In this document: in pieces, positions 43,809 through 52,430 of the stretch
Layout: each line of letters opens with the position of its first letter
Numbering within the stretch: position 1 is the first letter of the stretch
Position numbers and translations under genes: made by a program
Notes under the pieces: generated by a model
The model's input: only the letters and a program-made list of their open reading frames with translations
Database searches by the model: none
Told to the model about the DNA's origin: nothing
Assembly (NCBI GenBank): GCA_021776735.1
Contig: JAJFFH010000052.1
Coordinates: 180,587-244,586 of the forward strand
Direction: 5' to 3'
Source: Planctomycetota bacterium
GTDB taxonomy: Bacteria; Planctomycetota; PLA2
DNA length: 64,000 bases

Positions 43809-44660
43809 CTACTTCTTCTCGTCTACTTTTTCCGGGGTCTCTACGGCGGGCGAGGCCTGGGCCGGCTTGGGCGCCCACGCTTTCGCGACGTGTGCCAATT
43901 CGGCGGCGTCGATCGTTCCGTTCGCGTTGCGATCGATACGAGCGAACGCGCGTGCGGCTTGCGTCTTGGTGAGACCCGTGCCGGGAAACTCGGCGGGTCC
44001 GAGGCCGCCGCTCTTGTCCTTGTCGAGCTTGGCCAGGCTGGCCGTCGCCGCCGCTGCGGTTGTCGTGGTCGTGCCGAGTCCGAGGGCTGTGAGCACGCCT
44101 TTCTCGGTTCCGTCGCGGTGTTTCACGAGGGTCATCGAAAAGACCCGGCCGCCCTTGACCACGGACGTGAGGAGGACGGGTGGTCCCGGCAGCGCCTTCG
44201 CGAAACAGAAGCGGTTGACAGTGTCGCCCTTCGTCACGGTGTAAACGAGACAGGCGAGTGTGCCGACAGGCGTTTCGATCTTTGCATCCACGATTTTGGT
44301 CGCCTCGTTCGGAAACGATGCGTGCGCCTGAAGGGCGCTCCACGAAACGCGCCGGCCCGGACCTTTACCGGGCGCGCCGCCGCGCTCCGGCCACACTGCG
44401 ACCTCGAGTAGCGCGTTCTTTTCGTTGGCATCGGTGAAGCGCATGCTTTGCATCATCGTAGGCTTCCCGGCGCGCTCGAGGCGAAACGTTGCCGTGCGAT
44501 CGCTGCAACCCTCGTGGATCTGAGCCGCCGTGTACGGCGTCGGGGCGTGGCCGGGCTTGAGTTGGCGAGGATCGGCGGCCTTCTTGGCCGTGCCCGGCGG
44601 GTCTTCCGCGCGCACGCCGGAAACGAGAACGGGAAGCAGGAATAGGGCGAGTGCGCGCAT
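43809..44660 (-). CDS. Secreted EF-hand protein
   Basis: A 283-residue protein with a signal peptide (MRALALFLLPVLVSGVRA), a beta-rich central domain of unknown family (about 40-200) and two C-terminal EF-hands (DKDKSGGLGPAEF and DRNANGTIDAAEL), each with the Asp/Asn/Gly/Glu positions for calcium. It ends in an Ala/Pro/Lys-rich tail. It is in line with the toroid gene 46 bp downstream and may share its transcript. A role in calcium-dependent extracellular contact is possible, but nothing in the sequence shows it. Confidence 0.8.
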   Translation of the reverse strand: MRALALFLLPVLVSGVRAEDPPGTAKKAADPRQLKPGHAPTPYTAAQIHEGCSDRTATFRLERAGKPTMMQSMRFTDANEKNALLEVAVWPERGGAPGKGPGRRVSWSALQAHASFPNEATKIVDAKIETPVGTLACLVYTVTKGDTVNRFCFAKALPGPPVLLTSVVKGGRVFSMTLVKHRDGTEKGVLTALGLGTTTTTAAAATASLAKLDKDKSGGLGPAEFPGTGLTKTQAARAFARIDRNANGTIDAAELAHVAKAWAPKPAQASPAVETPEKVDEKK

Positions 44661-44695
44661 CGCGGGATTGTATTCCCGGCTCCGCGAGCGTTGTA

Positions 44696-44733
44696 AAAAT
44701 CGCTCTTTTGTGCCGGGCTCGGTATGGACTGCC
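44696..44733 (-). repeat. 38-bp dispersed repeat, copy 2
   Basis: An exact reverse complement of 11839-11876, 35 bp upstream of the EF-hand gene start. Weaker similarity continues to about 44775, including TCGCCAGCGAG, and there the middle has been replaced by a different small hairpin. Confidence 0.85.
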
Positions 44734-44781
44734 AAAGGGCCGTTCGGCCAACAGCTGCGGTTCGCCAGCGAGCCAGGCATG

Positions 44782-44811
44782 GCACGGGACGCGCCGAGGC
44801 GCGTCCCGTGC
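44782..44811 (-). terminator. Strong hairpin downstream of the first phytase gene
   Basis: A perfect 12-bp stem (GCACGGGACGCG and its complement) with a six-base loop, about 80 bp past the phytase stop and before the EF-hand gene. No T-run. Confidence 0.55.
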
Positions 44812-44889
44812 GGTCGAACCCGATCGCCGGAGGCGATGGGTGGCCGATCCGCCTGCGGTTGCGGACCGGCCTGTTTGGTCGTGTGCCGA

Positions 44890-47715
44890 CTACTCGCCGG
44901 GCACGAAAGTCGTGTCCTTTTCGAGGCCGAGCAGGTCGGCGATGCGTTCCCAGGGCACGAACTTGAAGTTCTGGTTCTCTTGCGGCTTCGTGTTGCTGCC
45001 GTCCTGCGCGACGAACACGCCGAACGGGAAGTCGTCGCCGAGTGGGAGGTTCAGGACGTGAATTCCGTCGGTCTCCGACGTTCCGTCATGCGCGCCGGGA
45101 CCCGGGGCATCCGGATGCGACGTGATCTTGAACGTGCCGACGTAGGCGTAGGGAGCCGTACGGTTGAAGATGACGTAACGACCGGGACCCTGATCCGAGA
45201 CGATGACGTAGCCCTTGTCGTTGGCCGCGTAGTAGATCGTCACGCCTTCGAGTTCACCCGCGAGTATCGAGCTGCCGACCGATCCGATCTGCGTTCGCGT
45301 TTGCCCCCCGGTCGGCTCGGCGTCGTAGACGAACAATCCGACGGTTTCCTCGACCATGAACAGCTTGCCCGTTTCCTCATCCGCGGCCATGCCTTCGCCC
45401 TTGGCGGTGTCGAGCTCGCGCACGAGCGTGGCGGAAAGCGGGTTCGTCTGAATCTCGTACTGCTCAATGTCGTGACGCCTTCCGCTTACGAACGCATAGA
45501 GCTTGCCGCTCGTCGGCGAAACGTAGAACGTGAACCCGTAGGCGGAGTCCACTCCCACATCGATCTCGCCCAGCTTGGTCAGCGTGCGCGTTTCGGGATC
45601 CATCTGATAGAAGGCCATTTCCAGGGTGCTGGACAAGCTGCACCCGACGAGATTGCCGCGCACATCGACGTTGTTCGGCTGCCCGGGGTGGTGCACCCGC
45701 CAGAGTTCGACGCCGGTCAGGTCGTAGCCGAACAGGTAGCCGGCGTCCTTGTCGGTGCCAATGACAACCGAAAGCGCGGGATCGTCGGGGTGTACCCAAA
45801 CCGCAGGGTCGTCCGCCGCATCCCTGACGGACACGACCGGCGGGGTCTCCACCGAAGCGGTCACGAGTCCGGGCGGCGGGGGCGCGGGGGGCTCCTCGCC
45901 GGTGACGGTGATCGTCAACGAAGCCTGCGCCGTGTTGCCGGCGTCGTCCGCGACGGTCACGGTGGCAACGTACGTACCCGGTGACTGATAGATGTGGCTC
46001 GGATTCTGGTTCGTCGAGGTGCTGCCGTCCCCGAGCACCCACGTGTACGAACCGACGGTTCCGTCCGTATCCTCGCCGGTGCCGGTGAACGCGACGGTGA
46101 GCGGCGCGTCGCCGGTGAGCGGGCTGCCGGCTGCGGTGACCGTCGGAGGCTCGCCCGTGGGATCGCCGCCGCCCGTACTGCCGTCCGTCCCGTGGACGAT
46201 GACGTAGCACAGCTTGGTCTTCTTGCCGGAGCTGCTCCCGCCGATCTGAATGCTCAGTCGCCCGTCGTTGACCGTGACGGGATGCTTGAGCACCTCGACG
46301 AACTCGCTGCTGGCCGTGACGACCGTATCGATGACGGTCGCGCCCTCGATCTTGACGGTGTGCTTGCCGGTCCACTGCGGGGAGCCGCACACGAGCGTGA
46401 CCTCGTAGCTGCCGTTGACGATCGCGAGCTCCCACGTCTCCGGCGAACCGTTCTTGACGAAGCAGTAGGTGTCGCGCAGCGCGTCGGAGTGGAAGTTGCG
46501 CTTCTTGTTCTCGACGCCGTCGCTCCAGCCGAAGCCGCGCGCCGCGAGAAACTCCTGTCCGGTATCGACGGCATAGCCGGATGGTGCGGAGCCGGGCGGC
46601 TGGAAGTTGTAGCGGGATTCGCCGTCACCCGGCGGGGGGGGAGGGGGCGGCGGTTCGCCGGCCTCGTTCACGATGATCGTGACCGTCGCCTCGGCCGTGA
46701 GGCCGCCCGCGTCCGTCACAACGATCTTCGCCTCGTACGTGCCTGCATCGGTGTAGGTGTGCGAGGGGTTGAGCGTCGTCGCCGTGTCGCCGTCGCCGAA
46801 CGTCCACGCCACGGAAGAGATCGGCCCTTCGTCGTCGTCGGCCGTTGTCGTGAAGGTCACGGCGAACGGCGCATCGCCGCTGGCGGCGCTCGCCACGGTG
46901 GAGACTGTCGGCGGCGTGTTCGTCGGGGGCACCACCCCACCGTTCACGGTGATCGTGACGGTCGCCTCCGCGGTCAGTCCGCCCTCGTCCGTCACGACGA
47001 CCTTCGCTTCGTATGTGCCTGCGTTGTCGTAGGTGTGCGTCGGGTTCAGGTTCGTTGCCGTGTTGCCGTCGCCGAACGTCCAGGCTACCGAAGAGATAGC
47101 CCCCTCCGCGTCGGCGGCGATGGTCGTGAATGTGACGACCAGCGGCGCGTCGCCGCTGGTCGTGTCGGCTGTTGTCGAGACCGTCGGGGGCGTGTTCGCG
47201 GGGGGCGCGGTTCCGTCCGTCGATGTGACGATCAGATACTGGAACTTCGTCTTGCGTCCCGCGACCGGGTCGCCGGCCTCGATTGTCAGGCGTCCGTCCG
47301 TGATCGTGACGGCGTGATCCGTGACCTCGACGTTGCCCTGGTAGGTCTCGACCGACTTGAGCACCTGCGTGCCTTCGATCGAAACGGTGTGGCGCCCGCG
47401 GAACACGGGTCCGCCGCAAACGAGCGTGACCAGGTAGTCGCCGTTGGCCAGTACGAGTTCCCACGTCGTCGTGCTGCCGTTCTTCACGGACACGTACGTA
47501 GCCAGGAGCGGGCTGAATCCACTGCGCGCCTTGGCCTGAGTGGCGCCGTCCCAGCCGTGTCCCCGTGCGGCCGAAAACAGCGCGCCGGAATCGACGGAGT
47601 AGCCGGTGGGCACCGTGGCACCCGCGGGCTGAAAGTGGATGCGGGCGACGACCTCGTCGGCGAGTGTTGGACTCGCCCAGATCAAGACAAGAAGTGCAAC
47701 CATGAACACTCGCAT
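44890..47715 (-). CDS. Secreted beta-propeller phytase with two malectin-like and three PKD domains
   Basis: A 941-residue exported enzyme: signal peptide 1-19, malectin-like module 21-165, PKD domains at about 174-258 and 266-350, a Pro-rich linker, a second malectin-like module at 365-510, a third PKD at 522-606, and a beta-propeller phytase domain from 620 to the end. The phytase part has ADDPAVWVHPDDPALSVVIG, NNVDVRG, EGMAADEETGKLFMVEE and DGIHVLNL, matching 3-phytases that use calcium to remove phosphate from inositol phosphates. AGGAGG lies seven bases before ATG 47715, which decides the start over an earlier frame. Signal sequence and PKDs place it outside the cell, perhaps bound to carbohydrate. 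Confidence 0.92.
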   Translation of the reverse strand: MRVFMVALLVLIWASPTLADEVVARIHFQPAGATVPTGYSVDSGALFSAARGHGWDGATQAKARSGFSPLLATYVSVKNGSTTTWELVLANGDYLVTLVCGGPVFRGRHTVSIEGTQVLKSVETYQGNVEVTDHAVTITDGRLTIEAGDPVAGRKTKFQYLIVTSTDGTAPPANTPPTVSTTADTTSGDAPLVVTFTTIAADAEGAISSVAWTFGDGNTATNLNPTHTYDNAGTYEAKVVVTDEGGLTAEATVTITVNGGVVPPTNTPPTVSTVASAASGDAPFAVTFTTTADDDEGPISSVAWTFGDGDTATTLNPSHTYTDAGTYEAKIVVTDAGGLTAEATVTIIVNEAGEPPPPPPPPGDGESRYNFQPPGSAPSGYAVDTGQEFLAARGFGWSDGVENKKRNFHSDALRDTYCFVKNGSPETWELAIVNGSYEVTLVCGSPQWTGKHTVKIEGATVIDTVVTASSEFVEVLKHPVTVNDGRLSIQIGGSSSGKKTKLCYVIVHGTDGSTGGGDPTGEPPTVTAAGSPLTGDAPLTVAFTGTGEDTDGTVGSYTWVLGDGSTSTNQNPSHIYQSPGTYVATVTVADDAGNTAQASLTITVTGEEPPAPPPPGLVTASVETPPVVSVRDAADDPAVWVHPDDPALSVVIGTDKDAGYLFGYDLTGVELWRVHHPGQPNNVDVRGNLVGCSLSSTLEMAFYQMDPETRTLTKLGEIDVGVDSAYGFTFYVSPTSGKLYAFVSGRRHDIEQYEIQTNPLSATLVRELDTAKGEGMAADEETGKLFMVEETVGLFVYDAEPTGGQTRTQIGSVGSSILAGELEGVTIYYAANDKGYVIVSDQGPGRYVIFNRTAPYAYVGTFKITSHPDAPGPGAHDGTSETDGIHVLNLPLGDDFPFGVFVAQDGSNTKPQENQNFKFVPWERIADLLGLEKDTTFVPGE

Positions 47716-48020
47716 CGTTCGACCTCCTAGGCCGAAAACGTACAGACTGGCTCCCTCGGGATCGAGGAATGTCCAAAAATATCGACTGTTCTGTTTCGCG
47801 ATGAGGCGCACGCTCAACATCCACGGCCGTAATGTCCAAAAAAATCAACATCCGGCCCATGGGGCCAGGGGTTCGCCCGTGCACGAGGTCGCCCCACGGC
47901 GCCGACCCGCGTACGCAGGCCATACAAGACGCAGCCAATTGGACGCCGATGTGGTCACAGCGGGAGCAGCGGAGCTACACCGCGCGCAGCTTTCGCCGCG
48001 CGCGGTGCCCTTTGCCGAGA
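47716..48020. promoter_or_regulatory. Upstream region of the first phytase gene with a direct repeat
   Basis: No gene is seen. AATGTCCAAAAATATC (47768-47783) and AATGTCCAAAAAAATC (47831-47846) are direct repeats 63 bp apart, upstream of the phytase start and unusually A-rich for this genome. They could be regulator-binding sites, but no Pho-box spacing is evident. Confidence 0.35.
47978..48007 (-). terminator. Hairpin after the lipoprotein phytase gene
   Basis: A perfect ten-base stem (CACCGCGCGC and its complement) with a ten-base loop, 13 bp past the stop codon. No T-run. Confidence 0.6.
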
Positions 48021-49193
48021 CTACTCGGGCACGAACGTCGTGTCGGTCTCGAGGCCGAGCAGGTCGGCGATTCGCTCCCACGGCACGAGCTTGAAGTTCT
48101 GGTTTTCCGACGGCCCCGTGTTGTTGCCGTCTTGCGCCACGAACATGCCGGAGGAAAAGCCGTCGCCGAGCGGCAGGTTCACGACGTGGATGCCGTCTGT
48201 GTTGGCCGCGCCGTCATGCGCGCCAGCGCCCGGCGTGTCCGGGTGCGACTTGATCTTGAACGTGCCGACGTAGGCGTACGGGGCGGTGCGATTGAAGACG
48301 ACGAACCGGCTGGGTCCCTGGTCGGAGACGATGACGTATCCCTTGTCGCTCGCGGCGTAGTAGATCGTCACGCCCTCGAGATCGCCGGCCAGCTGCGAGT
48401 CGCCGGTCGACCCGATCCTCGTTCTGGCCTGTCCGCCGTCCGGCTCGGCGTCGTAGACGAACAAGCCGCGATTCTCCTCGGCCAAAAACAGCTTGCCGGC
48501 GTCGTCGTCCCCGGCCATTCCTTCGGTCTTGGCGGTGTCGAGCGTGCGCACGAGCGTGCCGGAGAGCGGACTGACCTGGATCTCGTACTGCTCGACGTCC
48601 CGTTGGTTGCCGCTCACGAATCCGTAGAGCTTGCCGCTTGTCGGCGAGACGTAGAGCGTGAAGCCGTACGCGTCCACGCCGACCTCGATCTCGCCCTGTT
48701 TGGTCAGCGTGCGCGTTGCGGAGTCCATTGCGTAGACGCCGAGCGCGTCGGCGTCACGCAGGCTGCACACGACGGTGTTGCCGCGCACATCGACGTTGTT
48801 CGGTCTTCCGGAATCGGACACGCGCCAGAGCTCGATGCCGTCCAGGTCGTACCCGATGAGGGAGCCGCCGGCCTTGTCCGTTCCGATGACCACGGAGCGC
48901 GCGGCGTCGTCCGGATGGACCCAGACGGCAGGATCGTCGGCCGCATCGCTCACCGACGGGACCGCCGTCGTCTCGATCGAGGCCGTCACGATACCGGGGA
49001 TTCCCGGCGCGGGGGTCGGATCTCCCGCGGGGGGATCCTGCGGCGGAGTCTCTTCCGGAGGCTGTTCTTCGGCCGGGGGAGCCGCGGGCTCGTTGTCCGT
49101 CCCGGTCGGATCGAGCGCCGAAGTCGGGCAGCCGGGAATGGCGAGGAGGACGAGGCCGAGGGCGAGCGCCCGCAGCAGGCTGGACAGTGACAT
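48021..49193 (-). CDS. Lipoprotein beta-propeller phytase
   Basis: A 390-residue paralogue of the larger phytases. It has a lipoprotein signal with a lipobox (LLAIPGC), an acidic Pro-rich linker (about 25-65) and the phytase propeller from about 70: ADDPAVWVHPDDAARSVVIG, NNVDVRG, EGMAGDDDAGKLFLAEE, DGIHVVNL. The malectin and PKD modules are missing, so it would be membrane-tethered rather than released. GGAGATAG precedes ATG 49193. Repeated phrase matches to the flanking paralogues show that the three arose by local duplication followed by loss or gain of modules. Confidence 0.92.
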   Translation of the reverse strand: MSLSSLLRALALGLVLLAIPGCPTSALDPTGTDNEPAAPPAEEQPPEETPPQDPPAGDPTPAPGIPGIVTASIETTAVPSVSDAADDPAVWVHPDDAARSVVIGTDKAGGSLIGYDLDGIELWRVSDSGRPNNVDVRGNTVVCSLRDADALGVYAMDSATRTLTKQGEIEVGVDAYGFTLYVSPTSGKLYGFVSGNQRDVEQYEIQVSPLSGTLVRTLDTAKTEGMAGDDDAGKLFLAEENRGLFVYDAEPDGGQARTRIGSTGDSQLAGDLEGVTIYYAASDKGYVIVSDQGPSRFVVFNRTAPYAYVGTFKIKSHPDTPGAGAHDGAANTDGIHVVNLPLGDGFSSGMFVAQDGNNTGPSENQNFKLVPWERIADLLGLETDTTFVPE

Positions 49194-49372
49194 GGCTATC
49201 TCCAGTATGCGTCCGCGTGCGGACACACGGCGATACCGTTCAAGCCCTCCAGCGATTTGTATATCGGCGCTGTCCGACCGCGATCCTGAGCCCGCCCTCC
49301 GGATGCCCGTCCCGTTTCGGAACGGCGCGTCTCGGCCCGGATCGACCGGTCCAAGACCGATACAATGCGTTC

Positions 49373-49621
49373 ATGAGACCGGGCCAGGAACTCGTGGACG
49401 AGCTGCGCCGCCGCAGCCTGCTCAGCCATTTTCCGTATGCGTCGATTCAGGTGCTCAAGGCGGCGTCGGACGCACCGGGCCTGCGTGCCGCGCTGGCCAA
49501 ACTGGGAATCGAAGCGGAACGATCGACCGTCCTGCACTTCACCGACCTGATCCGCATCGAGATCCTGAACCGGCGCCTGCGCAACGCGGGCGCGGCCATG
49601 ATCATCTTCGCGATCTCGTAG
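49373..49621 (+). CDS. Small conserved-looking protein, function unknown
   Basis: An 82-residue protein, MRPGQELVDELRRRSL at the start and RIEILNRRLRNAGAAMI near the end. It is mostly helical and has no motif I recognise. The codon pattern is like that of its neighbours, which supports it being real. TACAAT lies only six bases before the ATG (49361-49366); if that were a -10 box the transcript would be almost leaderless. It is the only plus-strand gene inside the phytase cluster. Confidence 0.5.
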   Translation: MRPGQELVDELRRRSLLSHFPYASIQVLKAASDAPGLRAALAKLGIEAERSTVLHFTDLIRIEILNRRLRNAGAAMIIFAIS

Positions 49622-49677
49622 CAGCCGTGCGCCGATGGTGGCAACACGTCGTGACTGAAACCGGGCGGGAAAGCACA

Positions 49678-49710
49678 CGGACGGCGATGTCGCGAGGGCA
49701 TCGCCGTCAT
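49678..49710. terminator. Hairpin made of two inverted dispersed motifs
   Basis: An exact core in the form GCACACGGACGGCGATGTC, followed nine bases on by a truncated inverted copy CATCGCCGTCAT. They pair over about ten bases. It sits 26 bp downstream of the third phytase stop and 56 bp past the convergent small gene, so it could end transcripts from both sides. Confidence 0.6.
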
Positions 49711-49735
49711 GCAGCTTCCCGCTGCGGTGCATGCG

Positions 49736-52282
49736 CTACTCGGGTACGTGCGTCGTGTCCTTTTCCAGGCCGAGCAGGTCGGCGATGCGCTCCCAGGGAA
49801 CGAGTTTGAAGTTCTGGTTCTCGTTCGGCCTCGTGTTGCTGCCGTCTTGCGCAACGAACACGCCGAAGGGGAAGTTGTCGCCGAGGGCGAGGTTCAGAAC
49901 GTGGATTCCGTCGGTTTCGGACGTGCCGTCATGCGCCCCGGGGCCCGGGGCGTCCGGGTGTGTCGTGATCTCGAACGTGCCGACGTGTGCGTACGGCGCC
50001 GTGCGATTGAAGACGACGTACCGGTTCGCGCCTTGATCGGAGACGATCACGTAGCCCTTGCCGCCGGCGGCGTAATAGATCGTGACTCCTTCGAGCTCGC
50101 CCACGAGGAGCGGGCTGCCTGTTTTCTCGATCGTGGTTCGCGCCTGGCCGCCCGTCGGTTCGGCATCGTAGACGAAGAGGCCGGACGTCTCCTCGACCAT
50201 GAACAGCTTGCCCGTTTCCTCGTCCGCGGCCATGCCTTCGCCCTTCAGGGTGTTGAGCGTGCGCACGAGCGTGCCGGAGAGCGGGTTGGTCTGGATCTCG
50301 TACTGCTCGATCTTGCGGCGCCGTCCGCTTACGAACGCGTAGAGCTTGCCGCTGGTCGGTGACCGGTAGAACGTGAAGCCGTAGGAGGAGTCCACGTTGA
50401 CTTCGATTTCGCCCAGCTTGGTCAGCGTGCGCGTCTCCGGATCCATCAGGTAGAACGCGATCTCCCGCGTGCTGGACAAGCTGCACCCGACGAGGTTGCC
50501 GCGCACATCGACGTTGTTCGGCTGCCCGGCGTGCTGTACGCGCCAGAGTTCGATGCCGTCCAGGTCGTAGCCGAAGAGAAAACCGGCGTCCTTGTCCGTG
50601 CCGATGACGACGGACAGTGCCGGGTCGTCCGGATGCACCCAGATGGCCGGATCGTCCGCGGCGTCCCGCGACGCCACGACCGGGGGGGTTTCCACCGACG
50701 CGGTCACGATGCCGGGAGGCGGAGGAAGGGGCGGCGCCTCGCCGGTCACGACGACGGTCAGCGAAGCCTGGACCGTGTTGCCGTCGTTGTCGGTGACCGT
50801 GAGCGTAGCCACGTAGGTTCCGGGAATTGTGTATGTGTGGCTCGGGCTCGCCTGCGCCGATGTCGCACTGTCCCCGAAGGTCCACGCGTACGACTCGATC
50901 GTGCCGTCGGAGTCCTCGCCCGTCCCGGTGAACGCCGCCGCGAGCGGGGCGTCGCCGGAGAGCGGGCTGCCCGTGACCGTGGCCGTCGGAGCTTCGCCGA
51001 CCACCTCGCCCGGGACATCGTCGCCCGTCCCCTGAATGATGAGGTAGCAGAGTTTCGTTTTCTTGCCCGACGTCCCGCTGCCGATGCGTACGGAGAGCCT
51101 TCCGTCGCTCACGGTGACGGGATGGCGCAGCACCTCGATGAACTCGGAGCCGCTCGTGGCCACCGCATCGATGACCTTCGTGCCCTCGACCGACACGGTG
51201 TGCCTGCCGGTGTATTGCGGCGAACCGCACACGAGCGTGACGAAGTAATCGCCGTCGGCGATCCGGAATTCCCACGTTTCGGGCGAGGCGTTGCTCACGT
51301 AGCAATACGTGTCGCGCCGCGCGTCGGAGTCCACGCCGCGCTCCTTGTTCGCCACGTCGTCCAGCCAACCGTAGCCGCGCGTGGTGGAGAACACCTCGCC
51401 GGTGTCGGCGAAGTAGCCTGTGGGCGGCGTCCCGGGAGGCTGGAAATTGATCCGAGTCTCATCGGCGGCGGAAGGGGGGGGCGGAGGCTCACCCGCGTCG
51501 TTCACCTCGATCGTGACCGTTGCCTCCGCCGTGAGGCCACCCGCGTCGGTGACGACGACCTTCGCCGTGAACGTGCCCACGTCGGCGTAGGTATGTACGG
51601 GGCTGAGTTCCGTCGATGTTTCGCCGTCGCCGAAAGTCCACGCCACCGAGGTAATCGGCCCCTCGTCGTCGTTCGCCGTGGTCGTGAACGTGACCGCGAG
51701 GGGCGCGTCGCCGGTCGTCGCGCTCGCCGCCGTCGAAACGGTGGGCGGTGTGTTCGGGAGCGGAACCCCGCCGCCCCCGTCGCCGGTTGTGATGATCAGG
51801 TATTGCAGCTTGGTCTTGCGGCCGGACTTGGTATCGCCCGCCTTGATCGTCAAGCGCCCGTCCGTGATCGTGACCGCGTGCGCCGCGACCTCGACGCTGC
51901 TTTGGTGCGTTCCCGCCGAGTCGAGCACGATCGTGCCCTCGATCGACACGGTGTGCCGACCGCTCCACTGCGGCGAACCGCAGACCAGCTTGACCGTGTA
52001 GCTGCCGTTTTGCAGCGCGAATTCCCACGTGCGCGTCGTCCCGTTGCGGACGAAGGCATACGTGTCCAGCCGTTGGTCGGCGTCGAAGTCGCGCTCCTTG
52101 GTCGGGACCGTCTTGTTCCAACCGTAGCCGCGCGCATCGGCGTAGGTCGCACCGGAATCCGCGTCGAAGTCCGCGGGCAACGCGGATCCCGCCGGTTGGA
52201 AATTGACGCGCGCAACAACTTCATCGCCGGATGCGACGACAGCCCCCAACAGCACAGACGACAATACAAGCAGTGATCTCAT
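49736..52282 (-). CDS. Secreted beta-propeller phytase with two malectin-like and two PKD domains
   Basis: An 848-residue paralogue of the 976-codon frame at 45-47.8 kb. It has a signal peptide (MRSLLVLSSVLLGAVVASG), a malectin-like module, one PKD (AWTFGDGETSTELSPVHTY), a Pro-rich linker, a second malectin-like module, another PKD (AWTFGDSATSAQASPSHTY) and the phytase propeller with ADDPAIWVHPDDPALSVVIG and DGIHVLNLALG. Compared with its sister it lacks one of the tandem PKD domains between the malectin modules, a clean domain gain or loss. It lies about 150 bp downstream of the PiT permease gene on the same strand, so enzyme and transporter may be controlled together. Confidence 0.92.
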   Translation of the reverse strand: MRSLLVLSSVLLGAVVASGDEVVARVNFQPAGSALPADFDADSGATYADARGYGWNKTVPTKERDFDADQRLDTYAFVRNGTTRTWEFALQNGSYTVKLVCGSPQWSGRHTVSIEGTIVLDSAGTHQSSVEVAAHAVTITDGRLTIKAGDTKSGRKTKLQYLIITTGDGGGGVPLPNTPPTVSTAASATTGDAPLAVTFTTTANDDEGPITSVAWTFGDGETSTELSPVHTYADVGTFTAKVVVTDAGGLTAEATVTIEVNDAGEPPPPPSAADETRINFQPPGTPPTGYFADTGEVFSTTRGYGWLDDVANKERGVDSDARRDTYCYVSNASPETWEFRIADGDYFVTLVCGSPQYTGRHTVSVEGTKVIDAVATSGSEFIEVLRHPVTVSDGRLSVRIGSGTSGKKTKLCYLIIQGTGDDVPGEVVGEAPTATVTGSPLSGDAPLAAAFTGTGEDSDGTIESYAWTFGDSATSAQASPSHTYTIPGTYVATLTVTDNDGNTVQASLTVVVTGEAPPLPPPPGIVTASVETPPVVASRDAADDPAIWVHPDDPALSVVIGTDKDAGFLFGYDLDGIELWRVQHAGQPNNVDVRGNLVGCSLSSTREIAFYLMDPETRTLTKLGEIEVNVDSSYGFTFYRSPTSGKLYAFVSGRRRKIEQYEIQTNPLSGTLVRTLNTLKGEGMAADEETGKLFMVEETSGLFVYDAEPTGGQARTTIEKTGSPLLVGELEGVTIYYAAGGKGYVIVSDQGANRYVVFNRTAPYAHVGTFEITTHPDAPGPGAHDGTSETDGIHVLNLALGDNFPFGVFVAQDGSNTRPNENQNFKLVPWERIADLLGLEKDTTHVPE

Positions 52283-52395
52283 GACGTGGCCCTCACCGCC
52301 AACGTACGGGTTCTTGGGCCACGAATCGACCCCCTGGGGCACTCTGAGAGCAGTTTAGCGAACGGGCGATGTTGCGAAAAATGAACGTTGGCAAA

Positions 52396-52407
52396 CGGAC
52401 GGCGATG
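52396..52407 (+). repeat. Dispersed motif copy between the PiT and phytase genes
   Basis: An exact core with the GCAAA extension, 24 bp past the permease stop codon and 114 bp before the phytase start. Confidence 0.8.
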
Positions 52408-52430
52408 TACGGATCGTTGCTATGTGCCCG

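Noticed and set aside
47716..48020. Pho box upstream of the phytase genes
   Set aside because: The A-rich direct repeats are 63 bp apart, not the 11-bp phasing expected of a Pho box, and they were not found upstream of the sister genes.
49361..49366. TACAAT as a -10 box for the small gene at 49.4 kb
   Set aside because: It matches a -10 well, but no -35 lies at the right distance and it would leave almost no leader; kept only as a remark.
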